From Phytophthora sp. 'mugwort' (Eukaryota; Oomycota; Peronosporomycetes; Peronosporales; Peronosporaceae): a stretch of 64,000 nt of DNA. The notes under the pieces were generated by a model that saw only the letters and a list, made by a program, of their open reading frames with translations, had not been told where the DNA came from and ran no database searches. A program made the position numbers and the translations under genes. Location: assembly GCA_033558025.1 (NCBI GenBank), contig JAUCEF010000007.1:8308001-8372000 (forward strand). Direction: 5' to 3'. Positions 1 to 14,119 of the stretch are shown here, in pieces (positions within the stretch are counted from its first letter, which is position 1; every line of letters begins with the position of its first letter).

Positions 1-121
1 CGCACTTCCAATACAAAAAGTGGCCTGCAAATGCGGTCGCCCATAGAAGTACTTGCTAAATCGCAAGCTCACGCAGCAAGTGCATCGCAGCACAGGCAAG
101 CTCCAGGAAATGGAGTAGATT

Positions 122-203
122 TGTCAGCGGTGGGATTTGAACCCACGAGTGCGAACACAGTAGAACTTGAGTCTACCCCCTTAGACCGCTCGGGCACACT
201 GAC
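122..203 (-). tRNA. tRNA-Leu(CAA), array copy 1
   Basis: Reading the minus strand gives an 82-nt class II tRNA. The 7-bp acceptor stem pairs GTCAGTG with CGCTGAC (one T-G wobble) and is followed by discriminator A. The D arm has a CCC/GGG stem and a GCGGTCTAA loop, and the anticodon stem is GTAGA/TCTAC around loop CTCAAGT. The anticodon is CAA at plus-strand bases 167-169. A variable arm (TGTG, TT, CGCA) and a T arm GTGGG-TTCAAAT-CCCAC complete it. There is no intron and CCA is not encoded. The long variable arm and the GCGGTCTAA loop fit leucine rather than serine. All array copies share this sequence except copy 12. Confidence 0.96.
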
Positions 204-1520
204 GACAAAGAGTTCACTCCCACCACAAAACACACAAACACACCACACAACACCCACAACACCATCCAATAACAGCTATGCCACGCGCTACTCGGACTTT
301 TATGCCACCACCAACAGCTTCATACTCGCTTCGATTTATCGTTGACAGAGATTCTTTCATCTGATGACGTTCGATTGGTCGTGCAAGAGTGTGGGATGCT
401 GCTGCCATATTCGCTGATTTCATTTTCGTGTCGTTGGAGCGCGATTCAATGAGTGGGGTTGTGCTAGAATAGCAACATAGACCCTCGCACACGCGAATAC
501 TGAAGCACACACATTCGCAAGTCCCACAACGCGGACCTGCTACATGTACAGTCTGCTGCCACAGTCTAGTGCTACGCCTGAAAAAAACTTTCTCAGTGAA
601 GCTACACGAGACTAGCTATGTGAGTTGCTTGCACCCAATAGGCTGCTCGTCGCGGTTGCTTTGTTGATCACAAGTGCCACATCTTGCCGGCTGTCGCAAT
701 GGCTCGTTTCGACTACCATGAGTCATGCCTTATGGCGATCGACCGGGACTGAAGGAGTGAATCTATGACTGAGAAGGTAAGGCATGGCGAAGAAACTCAC
801 TTATCACTGTGCACTAAAGAAAACAATATCTGAAAGCGTTCACACAGTTTGTTAATTAAAGCTGCTTGATATCTGCATCATAGCGTTTCGGCTAGTAGTA
901 CGGGTGTCTGTCTACCGCGCCTCTTGTTGTGGAAGGCTACCTATGTTGTTGAATTACGACGTAATGTAATAGATGTAATTTGATATGGCAACGGAGCCAG
1001 GGTAGGTCGGTCGAAACACTGTATTCCGCACGACCCAGTCTCTGAGCACTTCGTGTCCCATACTAGTCCTTGAGCGTGTCGGATTTGGCCATCCAGGGGT
1101 TGGGAAGCAAGCAGAAAGGCTGATAAGACAAAGCCACCTCGTTGCACAGCTGACGCATGCTAGCAGGAACAAAGCTCAACCCTGCAAAATGTTGCGAAGC
1201 GAGTTTTAGTACATGAAGCATTTTTTTGCTTGTATCCGTACGAGGCGTGTTCGCCTCCCGCTGTGGTCTCGTCAGTGGCTTTATCAGTCTAGAAGTGAGA
1301 ACTCGCTATCGCTGTATTGAGTTGGCTCAAACTTCTAGAACCTTTCGTATTGTCTATGATCAGAGTAATACTGTTCCATCGTTACCAGTGTACCTCATGC
1401 GCACTTCCAATACAAAAAGTGGCCTGCAAATGCGGTCGCCCATAGAAGTACTTGCTAAATCGCAAGCTCACGCAGCAAGTGCATCGCAGCACAGGCAAGC
1501 TCCAGGAAATGGAGTAGATT

Positions 1521-1602
1521 TGTCAGCGGTGGGATTTGAACCCACGAGTGCGAACACAGTAGAACTTGAGTCTACCCCCTTAGACCGCTCGGGCACACTG
1601 AC
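1521..1602 (-). tRNA. tRNA-Leu(CAA), array copy 2
   Basis: Identical to copy 1 over all 82 nt. It lies in the second of the two 1399-base units that carry the variant 5' flank. Confidence 0.96.
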
Positions 1603-2919
1603 GACAAAGAGTTCACTCCCACCACAAAACACACAAACACACCACACAACACCCACAACACCATCCAATAACAGCTATGCCACGCGCTACTCGGACTTTT
1701 ATGCCACCACCAACAGCTTCATACTCGCTTCGATTTATCGTTGACAGAGATTCTTTCATCTGATGACGTTCGATTGGTCGTGCAAGAGTGTGGGATGCTG
1801 CTGCCATATTCGCTGATTTCATTTTCGTGTCGTTGGAGCGCGATTCAATGAGTGGGGTTGTGCTAGAATAGCAACATAGACCCTCGCACACGCGAATACT
1901 GAAGCACACACATTCGCAAGTCCCACAACGCGGACCTGCTACATGTACAGTCTGCTGCCACAGTCTAGTGCTACGCCTGAAAAAAACTTTCTCAGTGAAG
2001 CTACACGAGACTAGCTATGTGAGTTGCTTGCACCCAATAGGCTGCTCGTCGCGGTTGCTTTGTTGATCACAAGTGCCACATCTTGCCGGCTGTCGCAATG
2101 GCTCGTTTCGACTACCATGAGTCATGCCTTATGGCGATCGACCGGGACTGAAGGAGTGAATCTATGACTGAGAAGGTAAGGCATGGCGAAGAAACTCACT
2201 TATCACTGTGCACTAAAGAAAACAATATCTGAAAGCGTTCACACAGTTTGTTAATTAAAGCTGTTTGATATCTGCATCATAGCGTTTCGGCTAGTAGTAC
2301 GGGTGTCTGTCTACCGCGCCTCTTGTTGTGGAAGGCTACCTATGTTGTTGAATTACGACGTAATGTAATAGATGTAATTTGATATGGCAACGGAGCCAGG
2401 GTAGGTCGGTCGAAACACTGTATTCCGCACGACCCAGTCTCTGAGCACTTCGTGTCCCATACTAGTCCTTGAGCGTGTCGGATTTGGCCATCCAGGGGTT
2501 GGGAAGCAAGCAGAAAGGCTGATAAGACAAAGCCACCTCGTTGCACAGCTGACGCATGCTAGCAGGAACAAAGCTCAACCCTGCAAAATGTTGCGAAGCG
2601 AGTTTTAGTACATGAAGCATTTTTTTGCTTGTATCCGTACGAGGCGTGTTCGCCTCCCGCTGTGGTCTCGTCAGTGGCTTTATCAGTCTAGAAGTGAGAA
2701 CTCGCTATCGCTGTATTGAGTTGGCTCAAACTTCTAGAACCTTTCGTATTGTCTATGATCAGAGTAATACTGTTCCATCGTTACCAGTGTACCTCATGCG
2801 CACTTCCAATACAAAAAGTGGCCTGCAAATGCGGTCGCCCATAGAAGTACTTGCTAAATCGCAAGCTCACGCAGCAAGTGCATCGCAGCACAGGCAAGCT
2901 CCAGGAAATGGAGTAGATT

Positions 2920-3001
2920 TGTCAGCGGTGGGATTTGAACCCACGAGTGCGAACACAGTAGAACTTGAGTCTACCCCCTTAGACCGCTCGGGCACACTGA
3001 C
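2920..3001 (-). tRNA. tRNA-Leu(CAA), array copy 3
   Basis: Identical tRNA sequence. This is the first unit with the common 1400-base layout and the GGCCTTCTAGTG flank. Confidence 0.96.
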
Positions 3002-4319
3002 GACAAAGAGTTCACTCCCACCACAAAACACACAAACACACCACACAACACCCACAACACCATCCAATAACAGCTATGCCACGCGCTACTCGGCCTTCTA
3101 GTGCCACCACCAACAGTTTCATACTCGCTTCGATTTATCGTTGACAGAGATTCTTTCATCTGATGACGTTCGATTGGTCGTGCAAGAGTGTGGGATGCTG
3201 CTGCCATATTCGCTGATTTCATTTTCGTGTCGTTGGAGCGCGATTCAATGAGTGGGGTTGTGCTAGAATAGCAACATAGACCCTCGCACACGCGAATACT
3301 GAAGCACACACATTCGCAAGTCCCACAACGCGGACCTGCTACATGTACAGTCTGCTGCCACAGTCTAGTGCTACGCCTGAAAAAAACTTTCTCAGTGAAG
3401 CTACACGAGACTAGCTATGTGAGTTGCTTGCACCCAATAGGCTGCTCGTCGCGGTTGCTTTGTTGATCACAAGTGCCACATCTTGCCGGCTGTCGCAATG
3501 GCTCGTTTCGACTACCATGAGTCATGCCTTATGGCGATCGACCGGGACTGAAGGAGTGAATCTATGACTGAGAAGGTAAGGCATGGCGAAGAAACTCACT
3601 TATCACTGTGCACTAAAGAAAACAATATCTGAAAGCGTTCACACAGTTTGTTAATTAAAGCTGCTTGATATCTGCATCATAGCGTTTCGGCTAGTAGTAC
3701 GGGTGTCTGTCTACCGCGCCTCTTGTTGTGGAAGGCTACCTATGTTGTTGAATTACGACGTAATGTAATAGATGTAATTTGATATGGCAACGGAGCCAGG
3801 GTAGGTCGGTCGAAACACTGTATTCCGCACGACCCAGTCTCTGAGCACTTCGTGTCCCATACTAGTCCTTGAGCGTGTCGGATTTGGCCATCCAGGGGTT
3901 GGGAAGCAAGCAGAAAGGCTGATAAGACAAAGCCACCTCGTTGCACAGCTGACGCATGCTAGCAGGAACAAAGCTCAACCCTGCAAAATGTTGCGAAGCG
4001 AGTTTTAGTACATGAAGCATTTTTTTGCTTGTATCCGTACGAGGCGTGTTCGCCTCCCGCTGTGGTCTCGTCAGTGGCTTTATCAGTCTAGAAGTGAGAA
4101 CTCGCTATCGCTGTATTGAGTTGGCTCAAACTTCTAGAACCTTTCGTATTGTCTATGATCAGAGTAATACTGTTCCATCGTTACCAGTGTACCTCATGCG
4201 CACTTCCAATACAAAAAGTGGCCTGCAAATGCGGTCGCCCATAGAAGTACTTGCTAAATCGCAAGCTCACGCAGCAAGTGCATCGCAGCACAGGCAAGCT
4301 CCAGGAAATGGAGTAGATT

Positions 4320-4401
4320 TGTCAGCGGTGGGATTTGAACCCACGAGTGCGAACACAGTAGAACTTGAGTCTACCCCCTTAGACCGCTCGGGCACACTGA
4401 C
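4320..4401 (-). tRNA. tRNA-Leu(CAA), array copy 4
   Basis: Identical 82-nt tRNA with all stems intact. Confidence 0.96.
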
Positions 4402-5719
4402 GACAAAGAGTTCACTCCCACCACAAAACACACAAACACACCACACAACACCCACAACACCATCCAATAACAGCTATGCCACGCGCTACTCGGCCTTCTA
4501 GTGCCACCACCAACAGTTTCATACTCGCTTCGATTTATCGTTGACAGAGATTCTTTCATCTGATGACGTTCGATTGGTCGTGCAAGAGTGTGGGATGCTG
4601 CTGCCATATTCGCTGATTTCATTTTCGTGTCGTTGGAGCGCGATTCAATGAGTGGGGTTGTGCTAGAATAGCAACATAGACCCTCGCACACGCGAATACT
4701 GAAGCACACACATTCGCAAGTCCCACAACGCGGACCTGCTACATGTACAGTCTGCTGCCACAGTCTAGTGCTACGCCTGAAAAAAACTTTCTCAGTGAAG
4801 CTACACGAGACTAGCTATGTGAGTTGCTTGCACCCAATAGGCTGCTCGTCGCGGTTGCTTTGTTGATCACAAGTGCCACATCTTGCCGGCTGTCGCAATG
4901 GCTCGTTTCGACTACCATGAGTCATGCCTTATGGCGATCGACCGGGACTGAAGGAGTGAATCTATGACTGAGAAGGTAAGGCATGGCGAAGAAACTCACT
5001 TATCACTGTGCACTAAAGAAAACAATATCTGAAAGCGTTCACACAGTTTGTTAATTAAAGCTGCTTGATATCTGCATCATAGCGTTTCGGCTAGTAGTAC
5101 GGGTGTCTGTCTACCGCGCCTCTTGTTGTGGAAGGCTACCTATGTTGTTGAATTACGACGTAATGTAATAGATGTAATTTGATATGGCAACGGAGCCAGG
5201 GTAGGTCGGTCGAAACACTGTATTCCGCACGACCCAGTCTCTGAGCACTTCGTGTCCCATACTAGTCCTTGAGCGTGTCGGATTTGGCCATCCAGGGGTT
5301 GGGAAGCAAGCAGAAAGGCTGATAAGACAAAGCCACCTCGTTGCACAGCTGACGCATGCTAGCAGGAACAAAGCTCAACCCTGCAAAATGTTGCGAAGCG
5401 AGTTTTAGTACATGAAGCATTTTTTTGCTTGTATCCGTACGAGGCGTGTTCGCCTCCCGCTGTGGTCTCGTCAGTGGCTTTATCAGTCTAGAAGTGAGAA
5501 CTCGCTATCGCTGTATTGAGTTGGCTCAAACTTCTAGAACCTTTCGTATTGTCTATGATCAGAGTAATACTGTTCCATCGTTACCAGTGTACCTCATGCG
5601 CACTTCCAATACAAAAAGTGGCCTGCAAATGCGGTCGCCCATAGAAGTACTTGCTAAATCGCAAGCTCACGCAGCAAGTGCATCGCAGCACAGGCAAGCT
5701 CCAGGAAATGGAGTAGATT

Positions 5720-5801
5720 TGTCAGCGGTGGGATTTGAACCCACGAGTGCGAACACAGTAGAACTTGAGTCTACCCCCTTAGACCGCTCGGGCACACTGA
5801 C
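5720..5801 (-). tRNA. tRNA-Leu(CAA), array copy 5
   Basis: Identical 82-nt tRNA with all stems intact. Confidence 0.96.
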
Positions 5802-7119
5802 GACAAAGAGTTCACTCCCACCACAAAACACACAAACACACCACACAACACCCACAACACCATCCAATAACAGCTATGCCACGCGCTACTCGGCCTTCTA
5901 GTGCCACCACCAACAGTTTCATACTCGCTTCGATTTATCGTTGACAGAGATTCTTTCATCTGATGACGTTCGATTGGTCGTGCAAGAGTGTGGGATGCTG
6001 CTGCCATATTCGCTGATTTCATTTTCGTGTCGTTGGAGCGCGATTCAATGAGTGGGGTTGTGCTAGAATAGCAACATAGACCCTCGCACACGCGAATACT
6101 GAAGCACACACATTCGCAAGTCCCACAACGCGGACCTGCTACATGTACAGTCTGCTGCCACAGTCTAGTGCTACGCCTGAAAAAAACTTTCTCAGTGAAG
6201 CTACACGAGACTAGCTATGTGAGTTGCTTGCACCCAATAGGCTGCTCGTCGCGGTTGCTTTGTTGATCACAAGTGCCACATCTTGCCGGCTGTCGCAATG
6301 GCTCGTTTCGACTACCATGAGTCATGCCTTATGGCGATCGACCGGGACTGAAGGAGTGAATCTATGACTGAGAAGGTAAGGCATGGCGAAGAAACTCACT
6401 TATCACTGTGCACTAAAGAAAACAATATCTGAAAGCGTTCACACAGTTTGTTAATTAAAGCTGCTTGATATCTGCATCATAGCGTTTCGGCTAGTAGTAC
6501 GGGTGTCTGTCTACCGCGCCTCTTGTTGTGGAAGGCTACCTATGTTGTTGAATTACGACGTAATGTAATAGATGTAATTTGATATGGCAACGGAGCCAGG
6601 GTAGGTCGGTCGAAACACTGTATTCCGCACGACCCAGTCTCTGAGCACTTCGTGTCCCATACTAGTCCTTGAGCGTGTCGGATTTGGCCATCCAGGGGTT
6701 GGGAAGCAAGCAGAAAGGCTGATAAGACAAAGCCACCTCGTTGCACAGCTGACGCATGCTAGCAGGAACAAAGCTCAACCCTGCAAAATGTTGCGAAGCG
6801 AGTTTTAGTACATGAAGCATTTTTTTGCTTGTATCCGTACGAGGCGTGTTCGCCTCCCGCTGTGGTCTCGTCAGTGGCTTTATCAGTCTAGAAGTGAGAA
6901 CTCGCTATCGCTGTATTGAGTTGGCTCAAACTTCTAGAACCTTTCGTATTGTCTATGATCAGAGTAATACTGTTCCATCGTTACCAGTGTACCTCATGCG
7001 CACTTCCAATACAAAAAGTGGCCTGCAAATGCGGTCGCCCATAGAAGTACTTGCTAAATCGCAAGCTCACGCAGCAAGTGCATCGCAGCACAGGCAAGCT
7101 CCAGGAAATGGAGTAGATT

Positions 7120-7201
7120 TGTCAGCGGTGGGATTTGAACCCACGAGTGCGAACACAGTAGAACTTGAGTCTACCCCCTTAGACCGCTCGGGCACACTGA
7201 C
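7120..7201 (-). tRNA. tRNA-Leu(CAA), array copy 6
   Basis: Identical tRNA. The unit carries a C-to-A change near 7715 (ACTAACATGAG) that recurs only in copy 14. Confidence 0.96.
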
Positions 7202-8519
7202 GACAAAGAGTTCACTCCCACCACAAAACACACAAACACACCACACAACACCCACAACACCATCCAATAACAGCTATGCCACGCGCTACTCGGCCTTCTA
7301 GTGCCACCACCAACAGTTTCATACTCGCTTCGATTTATCGTTGACAGAGATTCTTTCATCTGATGACGTTCGATTGGTCGTGCAAGAGTGTGGGATGCTG
7401 CTGCCATATTCGCTGATTTCATTTTCGTGTCGTTGGAGCGCGATTCAATGAGTGGGGTTGTGCTAGAATAGCAACATAGACCCTCGCACACGCGAATACT
7501 GAAGCACACACATTCGCAAGTCCCACAACGCGGACCTGCTACATGTACAGTCTGCTGCCACAGTCTAGTGCTACGCCTGAAAAAAACTTTCTCAGTGAAG
7601 CTACACGAGACTAGCTATGTGAGTTGCTTGCACCCAATAGGCTGCTCGTCGCGGTTGCTTTGTTGATCACAAGTGCCACATCTTGCCGGCTGTCGCAATG
7701 GCTCGTTTCGACTAACATGAGTCATGCCTTATGGCGATCGACCGGGACTGAAGGAGTGAACCTATGACTGAGAAGGTAAGGCATGGCGAAGAAACTCACT
7801 TATCACTGTGCACTAAAGAAAACAATATCTGAAAGCGTTCACACAGTTTGTTAATTAAAGCTGCTTGATATCTGCATCATAGCGTTTCGGCTAGTAGTAC
7901 GGGTGTCTGTCTACCGCGCCTCTTGTTGTGGAAGGCTACCTATGTTGTTGAATTACGACGTAATGTAATAGATGTAATTTGATATGGCAACGGAGCCAGG
8001 GTAGGTCGGTCGAAACACTGTATTCCGCACGACCCAGTCTCTGAGCACTTCGTGTCCCATACTAGTCCTTGAGCGTGTCGGATTTGGCCATCCAGGGGTT
8101 GGGAAGCAAGCAGAAAGGCTGATAAGACAAAGCCACCTCGTTGCACAGCTGACGCATGCTAGCAGGAACAAAGCTCAACCCTGCAAAATGTTGCGAAGCG
8201 AGTTTTAGTACATGAAGCATTTTTTTGCTTGTATCCGTACGAGGCGTGTTCGCCTCCCGCTGTGGTCTCGTCAGTGGCTTTATCAGTCTAGAAGTGAGAA
8301 CTCGCTATCGCTGTATTGAGTTGGCTCAAACTTCTAGAACCTTTCGTATTGTCTATGATCAGAGTAATACTGTTCCATCGTTACCAGTGTACCTCATGCG
8401 CACTTCCAATACAAAAAGTGGCCTGCAAATGCGGTCGCCCATAGAAGTACTTGCTAAATCGCAAGCTCACGCAGCAAGTGCATCGCAGCACAGGCAAGCT
8501 CCAGGAAATGGAGTAGATT

Positions 8520-8601
8520 TGTCAGCGGTGGGATTTGAACCCACGAGTGCGAACACAGTAGAACTTGAGTCTACCCCCTTAGACCGCTCGGGCACACTGA
8601 C
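8520..8601 (-). tRNA. tRNA-Leu(CAA), array copy 7
   Basis: Identical tRNA. The unit shares two private substitutions with copy 8: TTGCGATGCG near 9595, and GCTGTTTG near 9263 (the latter also in copies 2 and 11). Confidence 0.96.
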
Positions 8602-9919
8602 GACAAAGAGTTCACTCCCACCACAAAACACACAAACACACCACACAACACCCACAACACCATCCAATAACAGCTATGCCACGCGCTACTCGGCCTTCTA
8701 GTGCCACCACCAACAGTTTCATACTCGCTTCGATTTATCGTTGACAGAGATTCTTTCATCTGATGACGTTCGATTGGTCGTGCAAGAGTGTGGGATGCTG
8801 CTGCCATATTCGCTGATTTCATTTTCGTGTCGTTGGAGCGCGATTCAATGAGTGGGGTTGTGCTAGAATAGCAACATAGACCCTCGCACACGCGAATACT
8901 GAAGCACACACATTCGCAAGTCCCACAACGCGGACCTGCTACATGTACAGTCTGCTGCCACAGTCTAGTGCTACGCCTGAAAAAAACTTTCTCAGTGAAG
9001 CTACACGAGACTAGCTATGTGAGTTGCTTGCACCCAATAGGCTGCTCGTCGCGGTTGCTTTGTTGATCACAAGTGCCACATCTTGCCGGCTGTCGCAATG
9101 GCTCGTTTCGACTACCATGAGTCATGCCTTATGGCGATCGACCGGGACTGAAGGAGTGAATCTATGACTGAGAAGGTAAGGCATGGCGAAGAAACTCACT
9201 TATCACTGTGCACTAAAGAAAACAATATCTGAAAGCGTTCACACAGTTTGTTAATTAAAGCTGTTTGATATCTGCATCATAGCGTTTCGGCTAGTAGTAC
9301 GGGTGTCTGTCTACCGCGCCTCTTGTTGTGGAAGGCTACCTATGTTGTTGAATTACGACGTAATGTAATAGATGTAATTTGATATGGCAACGGAGCCAGG
9401 GTAGGTCGGTCGAAACACTGTATTCCGCACGACCCAGTCTCTGAGCACTTCGTGTCCCATACTAGTCCTTGAGCGTGTCGGATTTGGCCATCCAGGGGTT
9501 GGGAAGCAAGCAGAAAGGCTGATAAGACAAAGCCACCTCGTTGCACAGCTGACGCATGCTAGCAGGAACAAAGCTCAACCCTGCAAAATGTTGCGATGCG
9601 AGTTTTAGTACATGAAGCATTTTTTTGCTTGTATCCGTACGAGGCGTGTTCGCCTCCCGCTGTGGTCTCGTCAGTGGCTTTATCAGTCTAGAAGTGAGAA
9701 CTCGCTATCGCTGTATTGAGTTGGCTCAAACTTCTAGAACCTTTCGTATTGTCTATGATCAGAGTAATACTGTTCCATCGTTACCAGTGTACCTCATGCG
9801 CACTTCCAATACAAAAAGTGGCCTGCAAATGCGGTCGCCCATAGAAGTACTTGCTAAATCGCAAGCTCACGCAGCAAGTGCATCGCAGCACAGGCAAGCT
9901 CCAGGAAATGGAGTAGATT

Positions 9920-10001
9920 TGTCAGCGGTGGGATTTGAACCCACGAGTGCGAACACAGTAGAACTTGAGTCTACCCCCTTAGACCGCTCGGGCACACTGA
10001 C
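9920..10001 (-). tRNA. tRNA-Leu(CAA), array copy 8
   Basis: Identical tRNA. The unit shares the TTGCGATGCG variant (near 10996) with its left neighbour. Confidence 0.96.
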
Positions 10002-11319
10002 GACAAAGAGTTCACTCCCACCACAAAACACACAAACACACCACACAACACCCACAACACCATCCAATAACAGCTATGCCACGCGCTACTCGGCCTTCTA
10101 GTGCCACCACCAACAGTTTCATACTCGCTTCGATTTATCGTTGACAGAGATTCTTTCATCTGATGACGTTCGATTGGTCGTGCAAGAGTGTGGGATGCTG
10201 CTGCCATATTCGCTGATTTCATTTTCGTGTCGTTGGAGCGCGATTCAATGAGTGGGGTTGTGCTAGAATAGCAACATAGACCCTCGCACACGCGAATACT
10301 GAAGCACACACATTCGCAAGTCCCACAACGCGGACCTGCTACATGTACAGTCTGCTGCCACAGTCTAGTGCTACGCCTGAAAAAAACTTTCTCAGTGAAG
10401 CTACACGAGACTAGCTATGTGAGTTGCTTGCACCCAATAGGCTGCTCGTCGCGGTTGCTTTGTTGATCACAAGTGCCACATCTTGCCGGCTGTCGCAATG
10501 GCTCGTTTCGACTACCATGAGTCATGCCTTATGGCGATCGACCGGGACTGAAGGAGTGAATCTATGACTGAGAAGGTAAGGCATGGCGAAGAAACTCACT
10601 TATCACTGTGCACTAAAGAAAACAATATCTGAAAGCGTTCACACAGTTTGTTAATTAAAGCTGTTTGATATCTGCATCATAGCGTTTCGGCTAGTAGTAC
10701 GGGTGTCTGTCTACCGCGCCTCTTGTTGTGGAAGGCTACCTATGTTGTTGAATTACGACGTAATGTAATAGATGTAATTTGATATGGCAACGGAGCCAGG
10801 GTAGGTCGGTCGAAACACTGTATTCCGCACGACCCAGTCTCTGAGCACTTCGTGTCCCATACTAGTCCTTGAGCGTGTCGGATTTGGCCATCCAGGGGTT
10901 GGGAAGCAAGCAGAAAGGCTGATAAGACAAAGCCACCTCGTTGCACAGCTGACGCATGCTAGCAGGAACAAAGCTCAACCCTGCAAAATGTTGCGATGCG
11001 AGTTTTAGTACATGAAGCATTTTTTTGCTTGTATCCGTACGAGGCGTGTTCGCCTCCCGCTGTGGTCTCGTCAGTGGCTTTATCAGTCTAGAAGTGAGAA
11101 CTCGCTATCGCTGTATTGAGTTGGCTCAAACTTCTAGAACCTTTCGTATTGTCTATGATCAGAGTAATACTGTTCCATCGTTACCAGTGTACCTCATGCG
11201 CACTTCCAATACAAAAAGTGGCCTGCAAATGCGGTCGCCCATAGAAGTACTTGCTAAATCGCAAGCTCACGCAGCAAGTGCATCGCAGCACAGGCAAGCT
11301 CCAGGAAATGGAGTAGATT

Positions 11320-11401
11320 TGTCAGCGGTGGGATTTGAACCCACGAGTGCGAACACAGTAGAACTTGAGTCTACCCCCTTAGACCGCTCGGGCACACTGA
11401 C
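11320..11401 (-). tRNA. tRNA-Leu(CAA), array copy 9
   Basis: Identical tRNA. The distal end of this unit carries ACCAGCGTACC near 12587, shared with the next two units. Confidence 0.96.
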
Positions 11402-12719
11402 GACAAAGAGTTCACTCCCACCACAAAACACACAAACACACCACACAACACCCACAACACCATCCAATAACAGCTATGCCACGCGCTACTCGGCCTTCTA
11501 GTGCCACCACCAACAGTTTCATACTCGCTTCGATTTATCGTTGACAGAGATTCTTTCATCTGATGACGTTCGATTGGTCGTGCAAGAGTGTGGGATGCTG
11601 CTGCCATATTCGCTGATTTCATTTTCGTGTCGTTGGAGCGCGATTCAATGAGTGGGGTTGTGCTAGAATAGCAACATAGACCCTCGCACACGCGAATACT
11701 GAAGCACACACATTCGCAAGTCCCACAACGCGGACCTGCTACATGTACAGTCTGCTGCCACAGTCTAGTGCTACGCCTGAAAAAAACTTTCTCAGTGAAG
11801 CTACACGAGACTAGCTATGTGAGTTGCTTGCACCCAATAGGCTGCTCGTCGCGGTTGCTTTGTTGATCACAAGTGCCACATCTTGCCGGCTGTCGCAATG
11901 GCTCGTTTCGACTACCATGAGTCATGCCTTATGGCGATCGACCGGGACTGAAGGAGTGAATCTATGACTGAGAAGGTAAGGCATGGCGAAGAAACTCACT
12001 TATCACTGTGCACTAAAGAAAACAATATCTGAAAGCGTTCACACAGTTTGTTAATTAAAGCTGCTTGATATCTGCATCATAGCGTTTCGGCTAGTAGTAC
12101 GGGTGTCTGTCTACCGCGCCTCTTGTTGTGGAAGGCTACCTATGTTGTTGAATTACGACGTAATGTAATAGATGTAATTTGATATGGCAACGGAGCCAGG
12201 GTAGGTCGGTCGAAACACTGTATTCCGCACGACCCAGTCTCTGAGCACTTCGTGTCCCATACTAGTCCTTGAGCGTGTCGGATTTGGCCATCCAGGGGTT
12301 GGGAAGCAAGCAGAAAGGCTGATAAGACAAAGCCACCTCGTTGCACAGCTGACGCATGCTAGCAGGAACAAAGCTCAACCCTGCAAAATGTTGCGAAGCG
12401 AGTTTTAGTACATGAAGCATTTTTTTGCTTGTATCCGTACGAGGCGTGTTCGCCTCCCGCTGTGGTCTCGTCAGTGGCTTTATCAGTCTAGAAGTGAGAA
12501 CTCGCTATCGCTGTATTGAGTTGGCTCAAACTTCTAGAACCTTTCGTATTGTCTATGATCAGAGTAATACTGTTCCATCGTTACCAGCGTACCTCATGCG
12601 CACTTCCAATACAAAAAGTGGCCTGCAAATGCGGTCGCCCATAGAAGTACTTGCTAAATCGCAAGCTCACGCAGCAAGTGCATCGCAGCACAGGCAAGCT
12701 CCAGGAAATGGAGTAGATT

Positions 12720-12801
12720 TGTCAGCGGTGGGATTTGAACCCACGAGTGCGAACACAGTAGAACTTGAGTCTACCCCCTTAGACCGCTCGGGCACACTGA
12801 C
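12720..12801 (-). tRNA. tRNA-Leu(CAA), array copy 10
   Basis: Identical tRNA. A private G-to-A change (CCCTCACACA) lies near 13086 in the same unit. Confidence 0.96.
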
Positions 12802-14119
12802 GACAAAGAGTTCACTCCCACCACAAAACACACAAACACACCACACAACACCCACAACACCATCCAATAACAGCTATGCCACGCGCTACTCGGCCTTCTA
12901 GTGCCACCACCAACAGTTTCATACTCGCTTCGATTTATCGTTGACAGAGATTCTTTCATCTGATGACGTTCGATTGGTCGTGCAAGAGTGTGGGATGCTG
13001 CTGCCATATTCGCTGATTTCATTTTCGTGTCGTTGGAGCGCGATTCAATGAGTGGGGTTGTGCTAGAATAGCAACATAGACCCTCACACACGCGAATACT
13101 GAAGCACACACATTCGCAAGTCCCACAACGCGGACCTGCTACATGTACAGTCTGCTGCCACAGTCTAGTGCTACGCCTGAAAAAAACTTTCTCAGTGAAG
13201 CTACACGAGACTAGCTATGTGAGTTGCTTGCACCCAATAGGCTGCTCGTCGCGGTTGCTTTGTTGATCACAAGTGCCACATCTTGCCGGCTGTCGCAATG
13301 GCTCGTTTCGACTACCATGAGTCATGCCTTATGGCGATCGACCGGGACTGAAGGAGTGAATCTATGACTGAGAAGGTAAGGCATGGCGAAGAAACTCACT
13401 TATCACTGTGCACTAAAGAAAACAATATCTGAAAGCGTTCACACAGTTTGTTAATTAAAGCTGCTTGATATCTGCATCATAGCGTTTCGGCTAGTAGTAC
13501 GGGTGTCTGTCTACCGCGCCTCTTGTTGTGGAAGGCTACCTATGTTGTTGAATTACGACGTAATGTAATAGATGTAATTTGATATGGCAACGGAGCCAGG
13601 GTAGGTCGGTCGAAACACTGTATTCCGCACGACCCAGTCTCTGAGCACTTCGTGTCCCATACTAGTCCTTGAGCGTGTCGGATTTGGCCATCCAGGGGTT
13701 GGGAAGCAAGCAGAAAGGCTGATAAGACAAAGCCACCTCGTTGCACAGCTGACGCATGCTAGCAGGAACAAAGCTCAACCCTGCAAAATGTTGCGAAGCG
13801 AGTTTTAGTACATGAAGCATTTTTTTGCTTGTATCCGTACGAGGCGTGTTCGCCTCCCGCTGTGGTCTCGTCAGTGGCTTTATCAGTCTAGAAGTGAGAA
13901 CTCGCTATCGCTGTATTGAGTTGGCTCAAACTTCTAGAACCTTTCGTATTGTCTATGATCAGAGTAATACTGTTCCATCGTTACCAGCGTACCTCATGCG
14001 CACTTCCAATACAAAAAGTGGCCTGCAAATGCGGTCGCCCATAGAAGTACTTGCTAAATCGCAAGCTCACGCAGCAAGTGCATCGCAGCACAGGCAAGCT
14101 CCAGGAAATGGAGTAGATT

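Noticed and set aside
1226..1744. Repeated frames of 104-172 codons on the plus strand across each array unit (and 66-112 codons on the minus strand)
   Set aside because: They run through the tRNA and low-complexity CA-rich DNA, start at different places in different units and have no domain. They recur only because the unit recurs.
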